Positions 8,921-16,923 of a stretch of DNA of 44,528 nucleotides are shown piece by piece. The DNA comes from Lentisalinibacter sp037382365 (GTDB taxonomy: Bacteria > Pseudomonadota > Gammaproteobacteria > Steroidobacterales > Woeseiaceae), in the NCBI GenBank assembly GCA_037382365.1, contig JARRPZ010000027.1, forward strand, positions 1-44,528, written 5' to 3'. Under the pieces are notes generated by a model that was not told the origin of the DNA, made no database searches, and worked only from the letters and a program-made list of their open reading frames with translations. The translations under genes and the position numbers were made by a program. Every line of letters begins with the position of its first letter. The first letter of the stretch is position 1.

Positions 8921-8982
8921 CGAGACGCCCGCGAAGAAACCGGACAATTTCATATTTTGGCAACAAATACAATTTCGGGGTC

Positions 8983-9996
8983 TCAGGCTTTGACGCCCGC
9001 CCGCAACCAGACGGCCAGACCCAGCAGCGGCGCCACCGCCAGTAACAGGGCCGGCAGACCCAGACCCGGTGTCGACGCGGCGAGGAACGCCAACGGCAAC
9101 AGCCAGCCGAGGTTGATCCCCACGACGGCGAGCGTCACCGTATCGTGGCGACGGAGCCGGATCGCCGCATGCTGATAGGCGTGTGTGCGATGGGCCTCGG
9201 TGATGCGCTCGCGTCTCGCCCAGCGCCGCAACAACGTCACCGTCGTATCGACGAGGAATACGGCCATCAGGATCGGCCAGACCCATATCGACAACGATCC
9301 CGTACCAGTCGAAATGACCGCGATCGATCCGAACAGGAAACCGAGAAAGCCGCTGCCGACATCGCCCATGAAGATCCGGGCCGGAGACCAGTTCCAGACC
9401 AGGAATCCGAGCGAGGCCGCAGCGATGGTGAACAACACGAGCCACAGGGAGGATCCCGTGGTGGCCAGCAGGACGGCACCGGCCCCCGCGCCGACGGTCA
9501 CGGCCTGTGAAGCCGCGAGGCCGTCGATCCCGTCCATGAAATTGTAGAGATTCGTGTTCCAGGCGATCCAGAGCACGGATGCTGCAATAAAAGCCAGCCG
9601 TGCGGTTTCGCCGACCGGCCAGTCCATCGATCCGCTCCGGGAAAGACAGATCATCACCCATATCCCGGCCGCGACATGTACGCCCAGTCGGACCGCCGCG
9701 GACAGGTGACGCCGATCGTCGATAAAGCCGACCAGGGCGACAGCGAGACCACCGAACAGGAGCGCGACGGCGGTCCACGGCGAGATCGTCCCGCGATAGC
9801 CCAGGATCGCAGTCGCCAGCGACACCACCGCCACGATCGACACGCCGCCGGCGCGTGGTGTCGGCGTCGCGTGGGAACTCCTCCGGTTCGGTACATCGAT
9901 CAGGCTGTGACGAACCGCCACCCTGCGCATCCAGGCCGTCAGTGCGCAGGCGCCGAGGAAGGCCGCGGTCAGGGACGGGACAATGGACGGGATCAT
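8983..9996 (-). CDS. wbpL: WbpL/WecA-like polyprenyl-phosphate N-acetylaminosugar-1-phosphate transferase
   Basis: An inner-membrane enzyme of the MraY/WecA family that starts repeat-unit synthesis by moving a sugar-1-phosphate to undecaprenyl phosphate. The 337-residue protein is almost entirely membrane helices. Family motifs are DVPNRRSSH (34-42), FIDDR (91-95), the NLYNFMDGIDG loop (149-159) and IFMGDVGSGFLG (208-219). The ATG at 9996 overlaps the stop of the preceding reductase gene by four bases (ATGA). The order reductase-wbpL-wbpM is that of the Pseudomonas aeruginosa O6 locus (wbpV-wbpL-wbpM), which suggests the first sugar is QuiNAc or FucNAc. Substrate choice between these cannot be read from sequence. 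Confidence 0.92.
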   Translation of the reverse strand: MIPSIVPSLTAAFLGACALTAWMRRVAVRHSLIDVPNRRSSHATPTPRAGGVSIVAVVSLATAILGYRGTISPWTAVALLFGGLAVALVGFIDDRRHLSAAVRLGVHVAAGIWVMICLSRSGSMDWPVGETARLAFIAASVLWIAWNTNLYNFMDGIDGLAASQAVTVGAGAGAVLLATTGSSLWLVLFTIAAASLGFLVWNWSPARIFMGDVGSGFLGFLFGSIAVISTGTGSLSIWVWPILMAVFLVDTTVTLLRRWARRERITEAHRTHAYQHAAIRLRRHDTVTLAVVGINLGWLLPLAFLAASTPGLGLPALLLAVAPLLGLAVWLRAGVKA

Positions 9997-10928
9997 GTCT
10001 CGGGCACCGACAGGGTCCGTCTCAGACCCTCGTCCACCGTCACCAACGGCCGCCAGCCGAGTGCCTCTCGGGTATGGCCGATGTCCACGGCCAGTGAACC
10101 GGTCAGCTTCTCCATATCCTCCCGCCTGCCGAGCAGGGACGCTGCGGCCCGGAGCAGCGCCGGCGGGCAGGGGACGAGACGCGCCCTGGTCCCTGTCGCC
10201 TCCGCGATTCGCAAGACCAGTTGCCGCGTCGACAGGTCCTCGCCATCGGACACCAGGAATGTCTCTCCGGCGGCGCGCTCGTGCTCCGCGCAGGTCACGA
10301 GCAGGGAGACGAGATTGTCGACGTATACGAAGCTCCGGCGATTCTCCACCGCGGCGAACGGCAGTGGCAGACCGCGGCGGATGAGCTTCGCGAGGCGCAG
10401 GAAATTGGCGCCGACACCCGGCCCGTAGACGAGTGGCGGTCTCACGATGACGTATTCGAGTCCCGCTTCTCCGCCCACCCGGTGGAGCGCCTGCTCTGCG
10501 GCCCACTTGGACGCAGCATACGCGCCGACGGGAGACGGTACGTCGGATGACCGGAAGCACTCCGGCCCGGCGCGCCCGCCGGTGGATTCACCGTTGACCT
10601 TGATGGAACTGACATACACGAGGCGCCGGACACCCGCCGCCGCGGCCTGCTCCGCGAGTCGCCGTGTCCCGTCCCGGTTGATGCTCATCATATCCGCACC
10701 GACCGACGGCCCGGCATCACGGACGTGGGCCAGGCCTGCGAGGTGGATGATCACGTCGATGTCGCGCAATGCCGATGCCCAATCGGTCCGGCCGTCGATA
10801 CCGCCGATCCCGATCTGCCCCGGACCCGCACTCTCCCGTACCGCGGCCCGATGCGCCTGCCCGTGCCGCGCCAGATAGGTGCACAGGCTTCGGCCGATGA
10901 AGCCACTGGCGCCGGTAACCAGATACAC
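9993..10928 (-). CDS. WbpV/WbpK-like NAD-dependent sugar-nucleotide 4-reductase/epimerase
   Basis: A 311-residue extended short-chain dehydrogenase. The NAD-binding TGASGFIG is at residues 5-12 and the catalytic Tyr137-x3-Lys141 pair sits in AYAASK; the VRPPLVYGP segment is typical of the family. By position between a GT2 gene and wbpL it most resembles WbpV/WbpK. These reduce the 4-keto sugar made by WbpM to UDP-QuiNAc or UDP-FucNAc; this role is inferred. The GTG at 10928 begins exactly at the first beta strand, and longer upstream starts would run into the GT2 gene, which ends at 10943. The stop overlaps wbpL by four bases. A 4-epimerase function is the main alternative. Confidence 0.85.
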   Translation of the reverse strand: MYLVTGASGFIGRSLCTYLARHGQAHRAAVRESAGPGQIGIGGIDGRTDWASALRDIDVIIHLAGLAHVRDAGPSVGADMMSINRDGTRRLAEQAAAAGVRRLVYVSSIKVNGESTGGRAGPECFRSSDVPSPVGAYAASKWAAEQALHRVGGEAGLEYVIVRPPLVYGPGVGANFLRLAKLIRRGLPLPFAAVENRRSFVYVDNLVSLLVTCAEHERAAGETFLVSDGEDLSTRQLVLRIAEATGTRARLVPCPPALLRAAASLLGRREDMEKLTGSLAVDIGHTREALGWRPLVTVDEGLRRTLSVPET

Positions 10929-10942
10929 TGCCGCCGGCCCGC

Positions 10943-11770
10943 CTAAGCTACCATTTCCGATGGTCTCTGGATGAACTCGAGCAGCTTCAGCGGCACCTTG
11001 AATCCCAGCAGCGGCAGGGCTGTCCAGATTCCGTTCGCGCGACAGGCGCGCACGATCTCCCGGTTCAGCGTCCAGCTGCTCTTCAGGCCGCGGGTGCTGA
11101 CTCCTCCCTGCCGCATGCGGATCACCGGCGAGCGACGATAGGCATATGTGACCCCGGGGACCGAGAACAACCGGACCACCATCTCGAAGTCCGCGGCGAT
11201 CTCGTATGCCAGGTCGAACGGGCCGACGCGCTCGTAGAGCGTGCGCTTCACCAGCATCGTCGGATGGGCCGGCATCCATCCGAAACGCAGCCGCCCCGGC
11301 CTGAAGCGACTGGAATCGTAATAGCGTCTGACGCTCTGCAGATCGTCCCTGTCGACCATCAACAGATCCGCGAAGACGATATCCGCCGAGGTACGTTCCA
11401 TCTCGCTCACGAGTTCACTGATCACGGTCGGGCGCGCGTAGACATCGTCCGAGTTGATCATCGCGACGACGTCCCCGGTGGCGCGCGCGATGCCCTTGTT
11501 CATGGCGTCGTAGAGACCGGCATCCGGCTCACTGATGATCCCCGCGACCTGGTGACGGTAGCGATCGACGATATCCATCGTGCCGTCCGTCGAGGCGCCG
11601 TCGACGATCAGGTACTCGATGGCGGGATAGTCCTGCTCGACCACGGACTCGATCGTGTCCCGGATCGTGTGCTCGCTGTTATAGGAGACGGTGATCAGCG
11701 TCACCTTCGGCCCGCTTTGCGAGGCGCGATCACCCCCGAGGTCGTCACTTGCCATCATCCAAGGCCGCAT
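10943..11770 (-). CDS. Family 2 glycosyltransferase
   Basis: A 275-residue GT-A fold enzyme that would add one sugar to the lipid-linked repeat at the inner face of the inner membrane. The nucleotide-binding start is VTLITVSYNSE (residues 23-33). The LIVDGASTDGT segment and the acceptor/donor stretch SEPDAGLYDAMNKGI follow, and the metal-binding DXD-like motif is INSDD. It resembles the WcaE-type branch of GT2. It is the first gene of the leftward GT2-wbpV-wbpL group, divergent from the FkbM methyltransferase. ATG 11770 is used here; ATGs 12 and 15 bases inside are possible. The sugar transferred is unknown. Confidence 0.88.
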   Translation of the reverse strand: MRPWMMASDDLGGDRASQSGPKVTLITVSYNSEHTIRDTIESVVEQDYPAIEYLIVDGASTDGTMDIVDRYRHQVAGIISEPDAGLYDAMNKGIARATGDVVAMINSDDVYARPTVISELVSEMERTSADIVFADLLMVDRDDLQSVRRYYDSSRFRPGRLRFGWMPAHPTMLVKRTLYERVGPFDLAYEIAADFEMVVRLFSVPGVTYAYRRSPVIRMRQGGVSTRGLKSSWTLNREIVRACRANGIWTALPLLGFKVPLKLLEFIQRPSEMVA

Positions 11771-11819
11771 GCCTGAGCCGCTGCGGGGTCTCCACGATTG
11801 CTGCGAGAGTCAGCCGGGG

Positions 11820-11828
11820 ATATTACCA
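11820..11828 (-). promoter_or_regulatory. Extended -10 promoter candidate for the GT2-wbpV-wbpL group
   Basis: On the minus strand TGGTAATAT (TG-N-TAATAT, hexamer 11820-11825) lies about 50 bases before the GT2 start, in the 173-base divergent gap. No good -35 is seen. A rightward promoter for the methyltransferase must also lie here, but I cannot place it with confidence. Confidence 0.35.
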
Positions 11829-11943
11829 GAACCACCCGCCTGCAGGAGTCGCCGCGTGCGCTTCCCGGCATCGCGCTTCGCCCCGCGCTTTCCGGTATCC
11901 TCTCAGGCTCGGAACGGTGTATCACGAAGCGGAGCGGCAGGAC

Positions 11944-12669
11944 ATGTCGGTGATCATGAAGCAGGCCGTGCAGAAGTCCCTGCACAAGCTGGGTCTGCGC
12001 GTGCAGCGGATCAGCAATGACGATATCCACCGGCTGGTTCGGACCCTCGAAGCCAACCGGATCGAGATCGTCCTCGACGTGGGTGCCAATATCGGGCAGT
12101 TCGCCAGGTCCCTGAGGGAAGCCGGATTCCGCGGCGAGATCGTATGCTTCGAGCCGCTGCCGACGGCGCACGCAGCCCTGCAGGAGGCGTTCAGGAACGA
12201 CGCCGGGACGACGGTGCATCCGCGCGTGGCACTCGGCAGCGAGCGGTCCACGATCGACATCAACGTGGCCGCCAATTCCGTGTCTTCGTCCGTACTCGAC
12301 ATGCTCGACGCCCACCGGCAGGCCGCACCGGACTCCGAATACGTCGCCACCGAATCTGCGGAACTCCTGCGACTGGACGACGTCTTCCACACCTACGTCG
12401 GCGAAGGGAAGCGGTCATTCCTGAAGATCGACACGCAGGGCTACGAATGGAATGTGCTCGACGGTGCCGCAGAGAGCTTGCCCAGGATAGATGGACTCCT
12501 GCTGGAGATGTCCCTGGTACCGCTGTATGAAGGGCAGAGACTGTGGCGCCAGCTCATCGATCGGCTCGAGAGCGCCGGCTTCTCGCTATGGCAGATATTC
12601 CCGGGTTTCACGGACCCGTCCACGGGTCGTTGTCTGCAGTTCGATGCCGTCCTCTATCGGCACGCCTGA
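11944..12669 (+). CDS. FkbM-family methyltransferase
   Basis: A 241-residue class I SAM-dependent methyltransferase. The SAM-binding motif I is VLDVGANIGQF (43-53), motif II CFEP (68-71), and the FkbM hallmark KIDTQGYE is at 161-168. FkbM enzymes O-methylate hydroxyls and are frequent in bacterial polysaccharide clusters, where they may methylate a sugar. It is one of only two certain plus-strand genes, set between leftward operons and followed 30 bases later by the sulfotransferase, so the pair probably forms one transcript. I chose ATG 11944, with GGAG nine bases upstream; an in-frame ATG at 11956 is the alternative. The frame is open further upstream but that stretch has no protein-like character. 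Confidence 0.88.
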   Translation: MSVIMKQAVQKSLHKLGLRVQRISNDDIHRLVRTLEANRIEIVLDVGANIGQFARSLREAGFRGEIVCFEPLPTAHAALQEAFRNDAGTTVHPRVALGSERSTIDINVAANSVSSSVLDMLDAHRQAAPDSEYVATESAELLRLDDVFHTYVGEGKRSFLKIDTQGYEWNVLDGAAESLPRIDGLLLEMSLVPLYEGQRLWRQLIDRLESAGFSLWQIFPGFTDPSTGRCLQFDAVLYRHA

Positions 12670-12699
12670 CCGGACCTTCGATAAACGACCGCTTATCCC

Positions 12700-13638
12700 A
12701 TGGCGACAGAGGCACGAGCTTCCGCGCGCCCGGTGCTCGTCACCGGCACTCATCGATCCGGCACGACATGGACCGGGAAGATGCTCTCCGCGTCCCCGGT
12801 ATTCGGCTACATACACGAGCCCTTCCGGCCGGATTACCGGCCGGGCATCTGTCGCGTCGCATGCCCGCACTGGTTCCAGTACGTTTGCGAGGAGAATGCC
12901 GCGGCCTATCGGGACGCGTTCGGCCAGACCATCGGGTTCCATTACGATCATCGGGCCGAGCTGCCGAGTCTGCGTACGCCCCGGGACGTGCTCCGCATGT
13001 GCCGCGACAGTTACAATTTTTTCCGATGGCGCCATACCGGTAAACGCCCGCTCGTGAAGGATCCGATTGCCCTCCTGTCCGCGGAGTGGCTGGCCTCCGA
13101 GTTCGACATGCTCGTCGTCGTGCTGATCCGGCATCCGGCCGCATTCGCCGCCAGCCTGCTCCGCAAACACTTCCGGTTCCCGTTCCGGGATCTTCTGGAC
13201 CAGCCACTGCTGATGAGAGACCTGCTGGAGCCGTTCCGCGACGAGATCGGGTACTTCGCCGCCGGCGAGCGGCCGATCATCGAAGAAGCGGCGCTGTTAT
13301 GGAACATCTTCCATCAGGTAATCCTGGACTACCGCGACCGGCAGCCCGACTGGTACTTCGTCCGCCACGAGGATCTGTCGCTCGACCCGATCCGGCAGTT
13401 CGCGCCGTTATTCGAGTACGTCGATGCTCCATACGACGACCATGTGCAGGCCGTTATCCGAGAGTCCTCCCGGTCATCGAACCGACCCCAGGCGACGGGT
13501 ACGAAGGACCGCTATCACCTGAACAGCCGGGAGAATATTGCATCCTGGAAGAAGCACCTCGATGCGCGGCAGGTGGATCTGGTCCGACGGCGGACGGAGC
13601 CGCTCGCCCGGCAGCTCTACGCCGATGATGAATGGTAA
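12700..13638 (+). CDS. PAPS-dependent sulfotransferase
   Basis: A 312-residue protein with the two sulfotransferase signatures: the 5'-phosphosulfate loop GTHRSGTTW (16-24) and the 3'-phosphate-binding segment VLIRHPAAFAASLL (141-154). Such enzymes move sulfate from PAPS to a hydroxyl, here presumably on the polysaccharide made by the surrounding genes or on its lipid-linked repeat. No signal peptide is seen, so it should act in the cytosol. It follows the FkbM gene by 30 bases. Its last 22 bases overlap the 3' end of the convergent GT4 gene. No PAPS-synthesis genes (cysD/N/C) are in the window. Carbohydrate as acceptor is inferred from context. Confidence 0.87.
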   Translation: MATEARASARPVLVTGTHRSGTTWTGKMLSASPVFGYIHEPFRPDYRPGICRVACPHWFQYVCEENAAAYRDAFGQTIGFHYDHRAELPSLRTPRDVLRMCRDSYNFFRWRHTGKRPLVKDPIALLSAEWLASEFDMLVVVLIRHPAAFAASLLRKHFRFPFRDLLDQPLLMRDLLEPFRDEIGYFAAGERPIIEEAALLWNIFHQVILDYRDRQPDWYFVRHEDLSLDPIRQFAPLFEYVDAPYDDHVQAVIRESSRSSNRPQATGTKDRYHLNSRENIASWKKHLDARQVDLVRRRTEPLARQLYADDEW

Positions 13639-14900
13639 CCGTCGCCGCCCGCGATGCCGCGCCCGATCCCGTTGCCCGTCAGCATCTCCCGATAGACTCG
13701 GTAATGCTCCGAAACGAACGTCTCGGGTGAGAATCGGCGCTCCACGAACCCGACCAGAGCGTCCGCCAACGACTGCCGGGCCTCTCGTCCGAGGGTCTCT
13801 ATCGCCGCGGCAGCCGCCGGGATGTCCCCTTCTGGAACGAGACAGTGCGCCAGAAAATCCGGCTGGATCTCGGCATTGGCGGATACGTCGTAGACGACCG
13901 TCGGAACCCCGCAGGCCATGGCCTCCACCGTGGTCATGCCGAACGTCTCCGCGTGAGAAGGATTGAAAAAGACGTCCATGGAGCAATAGAGACGCGCGAG
14001 TTCCGCCGGTGTATCGGTCGCCGGGAATCCTGTCATCCCCTCGGGCAAACCGCGGATCCGGTCCTGGTCGAGGCCCACGATCAGAATCAGATAGCTGTCA
14101 TCGAGTCGCCGCCGCAGTTCGAGGACATCCGCCAGCCCCTTCCGGGTGTCCCAGCGGCGGGCGACGCAACCGACCACGGTCTTCCCGTCGAAGCGCACTG
14201 CCGGCTCCGTCGGTCTGAATACGGAGGTTGCCACCGAGTTGTAGATACGCGTCGCCGGCAGCCTGCCCAGCATCGATTCCCCGACGAGCGCCGTCGAGTG
14301 ATCCGAGACCGTGATCAGCCGGACATTCCGAAGCTGCTCGTACACCGCTCGTTTGTGCTCGAAGTTCGTCGCCGAACGATCGATGAACGACTTCGGGTAT
14401 TCACGAATCTGGGGACACCCGCCACAACCGGTTCGCCATTTGTCGCAACCCACTGGTTCGAAATAGGCGCAATGCCCGGTCATGGGCCAGTAGTCGTGCA
14501 GGGTCCAGACCGCAGGGATACCGGCCGCTGACAGCCCCTCGAGCAACATCCGATGGTTCATCCAGTAGCCATGGATATTGTGGATGTGCACGAGCGCGGG
14601 TGAGCGACGCTGCACGGCCTTCAGCGCGGTCCGTGCCGCCCCCCACGAAGCCCTGCCGGCCGCATCGAAAAGACGACTCAGGGCAAGATCCAGCGCCTGA
14701 CCCGGCAACGAACCCACACGCTCGCACGGCAGAGCGGGTGCCGCCGGTCCACGCCCGAAAATGATCTCCGGCGCGAAGCCGTGCCCGGCGGCGTTTTCGA
14801 CCAGCAGCCTGATCACGGACGGTATCGACCCGCCGCTCGCAACCGTATTGAGATGCATCATTCGCAGCGACTGCGAGTCCGGTCCCCGTTTCACGGTCAT
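13617..14900 (-). CDS. Family 4 glycosyltransferase, WcaC-like, with a four-cysteine motif
   Basis: A 427-residue GT-B enzyme, the last gene of the wzx operon. The N-terminal half has the TLHDYWPMTGHC stretch and four cysteines (Cys144, 152, 159, 162), a pattern seen in WcaC-like transferases and suggestive of metal binding or a disulfide. The C-terminal half carries the GT4 E-x7-E motif (AETFGMTTVEAMACG). The ATG at 14900 overlaps the wzy stop by four bases. The 3' end overlaps the convergent sulfotransferase gene by 22 bases. It is a distant paralogue of the GT4 gene at 16920-18182. Donor sugar unknown. Confidence 0.87.
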   Translation of the reverse strand: MTVKRGPDSQSLRMMHLNTVASGGSIPSVIRLLVENAAGHGFAPEIIFGRGPAAPALPCERVGSLPGQALDLALSRLFDAAGRASWGAARTALKAVQRRSPALVHIHNIHGYWMNHRMLLEGLSAAGIPAVWTLHDYWPMTGHCAYFEPVGCDKWRTGCGGCPQIREYPKSFIDRSATNFEHKRAVYEQLRNVRLITVSDHSTALVGESMLGRLPATRIYNSVATSVFRPTEPAVRFDGKTVVGCVARRWDTRKGLADVLELRRRLDDSYLILIVGLDQDRIRGLPEGMTGFPATDTPAELARLYCSMDVFFNPSHAETFGMTTVEAMACGVPTVVYDVSANAEIQPDFLAHCLVPEGDIPAAAAAIETLGREARQSLADALVGFVERRFSPETFVSEHYRVYREMLTGNGIGRGIAGGDGYHSSSA

Positions 14901-16183
14901 TGCGCGATTTGTGCCCGCGGCGACGGAGCGCTCGTCGTCCCGTAGACGGCATCGCCGAATCGGAGGCTGCGGGAAGTGAGGAAATAGAGCACCAGGAAGA
15001 AGGGAAATCCGTGATTCAGGTAGTTCCCGCTGCGCAGGCTGTTCGCGATGACGAGGCCGAGGATGGCGGTGCTGGTGAGCTTCTTCCAGAACACCGGATT
15101 CGCATCGGACTGCCGGGGCAATCCGGTCCATAACGCGAGCACGATCGCGTAGAACAGTACCGTAAATGGCAGACCGAATTCGGATATGAGCCTCAGGAAC
15201 AGTGAGTTGGCATCTTTCTCATTGAGATTGGGACCGATCTCCTGCAGGCTTTTCGGGAGGTAACGGTAGAAGTTCTGCTCGTGCCCTCCGAGCCCGGCGC
15301 CGACCAGTGGCTGATCCCTCGCAGAGCGCACGGCGACGAGGAAGTTCTTGAACAGCGTGAGGGAACTGATGTTCGCCTCCTCGTCGGCGGCCGCCTGTTC
15401 GCTGACCAGGAAGATCATGTAGGTATCGACGATACGCTGATTGATCTGGGGAATGGCGAAGAAGACCCCGGCGACGACAACAGCCAGCGCCCACTTTATG
15501 GCGGTCGACGACGCCGAACCGCGACGGAAAAGCATGACGAGGACGGTCAGCGCCAGCATGAAGAATCCGACACTCGAGAATGTCAGTACATAAGCCAGCA
15601 AGACGGCGGCTGCCTTCAGGGGTGACAGGCAGGGCCGGTTCATCGCCGTACTGACGATAATCGCGACGACACTCGGCGTCATGAGAAAGCAGAAGTGCGC
15701 CGGCTCGCCGGCCAGACCGGATACCCGGTGCAGATTCAGGACCGCATACTCGAGCCGTGGCGTCAGGAATTCGAAGTAGATGCCGAAGAGCCCGAGCACC
15801 GATTCCAGGATCGCGATCAGCGCGAAGACGACAGACAACTCGAGATAGGTCCGGAAGACCCTGGCGGCGTCCGTGCCCGCGCCGACCAGCACGATGGCGG
15901 CGCTGAGGGTTGCCAGGGTGATGCCGACGACCTGCACGATGTAATTCCCGAACGAGCCTCGTCCCAGCAGGACGCCGATGACCCCGAAGGACACGATGAA
16001 CAGCAGTCCGAGCAGGACTGTGCGTGAGATGATCACGGTGCCTTCGGCGAGCCACATCAGGAAAGCCGCGGCCACCAGCACGAACAGGCCGAGGAACAGA
16101 TTGAGCTCGATCCCGGGCACCGTATACCCGTAGAGAAAAACGGAGATCACGCCGAGGATGACTGCCGCTCGCCGCGCGCTCAT
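14897..16183 (-). CDS. Wzy-like O-antigen/capsule polymerase
   Basis: A 428-residue inner-membrane protein made of about ten to twelve hydrophobic helices. A large loop (about residues 255-325) contains the QPLVGAGLGGHEQNFYR stretch, typical of the Wzy/WaaL ligase-polymerase superfamily. In a Wzx/Wzy pathway it would join repeat units in the periplasm. It overlaps both neighbours by four bases (ATGA), within the wzx-nitroreductase-pyruvyltransferase-GT4-GT2-wzy-GT4 operon. A ligase role cannot be excluded from sequence, but it is the only such protein in the window, a wzx is present, and it lies among repeat-unit genes, so polymerase is the better call. Confidence 0.8.
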   Translation of the reverse strand: MSARRAAVILGVISVFLYGYTVPGIELNLFLGLFVLVAAAFLMWLAEGTVIISRTVLLGLLFIVSFGVIGVLLGRGSFGNYIVQVVGITLATLSAAIVLVGAGTDAARVFRTYLELSVVFALIAILESVLGLFGIYFEFLTPRLEYAVLNLHRVSGLAGEPAHFCFLMTPSVVAIIVSTAMNRPCLSPLKAAAVLLAYVLTFSSVGFFMLALTVLVMLFRRGSASSTAIKWALAVVVAGVFFAIPQINQRIVDTYMIFLVSEQAAADEEANISSLTLFKNFLVAVRSARDQPLVGAGLGGHEQNFYRYLPKSLQEIGPNLNEKDANSLFLRLISEFGLPFTVLFYAIVLALWTGLPRQSDANPVFWKKLTSTAILGLVIANSLRSGNYLNHGFPFFLVLYFLTSRSLRFGDAVYGTTSAPSPRAQIAQ

Positions 16184-16923
16184 CGAGACCCCATCACATA
16201 GGTCCTGGTGAGGTACTTGGCGAGACCGACGCCATAGTCCAGTGTGCTCAGCACCCGGCCGCGATGACCCGAGCGCACCTTGACCGTGTAAGTCTCGCCG
16301 AGCACACGCAGGCCATCACTCAGGCCGCCGACCTGCATGCAGATCGGCGCGCCCGGCCAGTGCGCCGTGCGCAGATCGGGACCGGCACGCAGCAGCAACT
16401 CGTAGTCACCGCAGATCTTCAGCGACTCGTCGAATCTGCCGACCCGCCGTATGTAGTCGAGCGCCGTGAAGCTGCCCGGATGGAGGGCGCACATATACTT
16501 CTTGAAAGCGGGCCACTGCCAGGGCCGACCGACGGTACGTATCTCGCGCCCTGCCGCATCCACGTAGCTTACCCGGCAGCTGATGAAATCCAGCTCCGTC
16601 TGACCGTCGATGAAATCGAGATAGTCAGGGAAGACCCCGGGCCTGAGGTAGTCGTCGCTGCCGAGGAACATCACCCATTTCGCCGCGCAATGCTCCAGTC
16701 CCTTGTTCCAGGCGTCGTAGACACCGGAATCCGGCTCCGAGACGACGACGTCGACGATATCCCGATAGCCGGCGGCGACCTCGAGCGTACCGTCACCGGA
16801 CGCGCCATCGATCAGGACCACGCGACAGGCGGCCGCGCCGGCGATTGCCCGCACACTGTCCAGGCAGCGCCCGAGGGTCGCCTCCGAATTATAGGTGGCA
16901 ATGACGATGTCGAAGTCCGTCAT
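16180..16923 (-). CDS. Family 2 glycosyltransferase
   Basis: A 247-residue GT-A enzyme. It starts directly with the nucleotide-binding strand (FDIVIATYNSE, residues 4-14), and has LIDGASGDGT, SEPDSGVYDAWNKGL and a DXD-like GSDD. It is a paralogue of the GT2 at 10943-11770 (same WcaE-like branch) and probably adds a different sugar of the repeat. The ATG at 16923 overlaps the preceding GT4 stop by four bases, and an AGGAAGG ribosome site lies upstream inside that gene. Longer in-frame extensions would lie within the GT4 gene and are rejected. Confidence 0.88.
   Translation of the reverse strand: MTDFDIVIATYNSEATLGRCLDSVRAIAGAAACRVVLIDGASGDGTLEVAAGYRDIVDVVVSEPDSGVYDAWNKGLEHCAAKWVMFLGSDDYLRPGVFPDYLDFIDGQTELDFISCRVSYVDAAGREIRTVGRPWQWPAFKKYMCALHPGSFTALDYIRRVGRFDESLKICGDYELLLRAGPDLRTAHWPGAPICMQVGGLSDGLRVLGETYTVKVRSGHRGRVLSTLDYGVGLAKYLTRTYVMGSR

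Noticed and set aside
6869..9778. A 969-residue fusion protein extending wbpM upstream
   Set aside because: The extra N-terminal frame overlaps wbpL in another frame and is Arg-rich shadow sequence; GTG 8845 has a ribosome site and gives a normal WbpM length.
9993..11279. A longer start for the WbpV-like gene
   Set aside because: The extension lies within the GT2 gene and is not protein-like; the Rossmann strand begins at GTG 10928.
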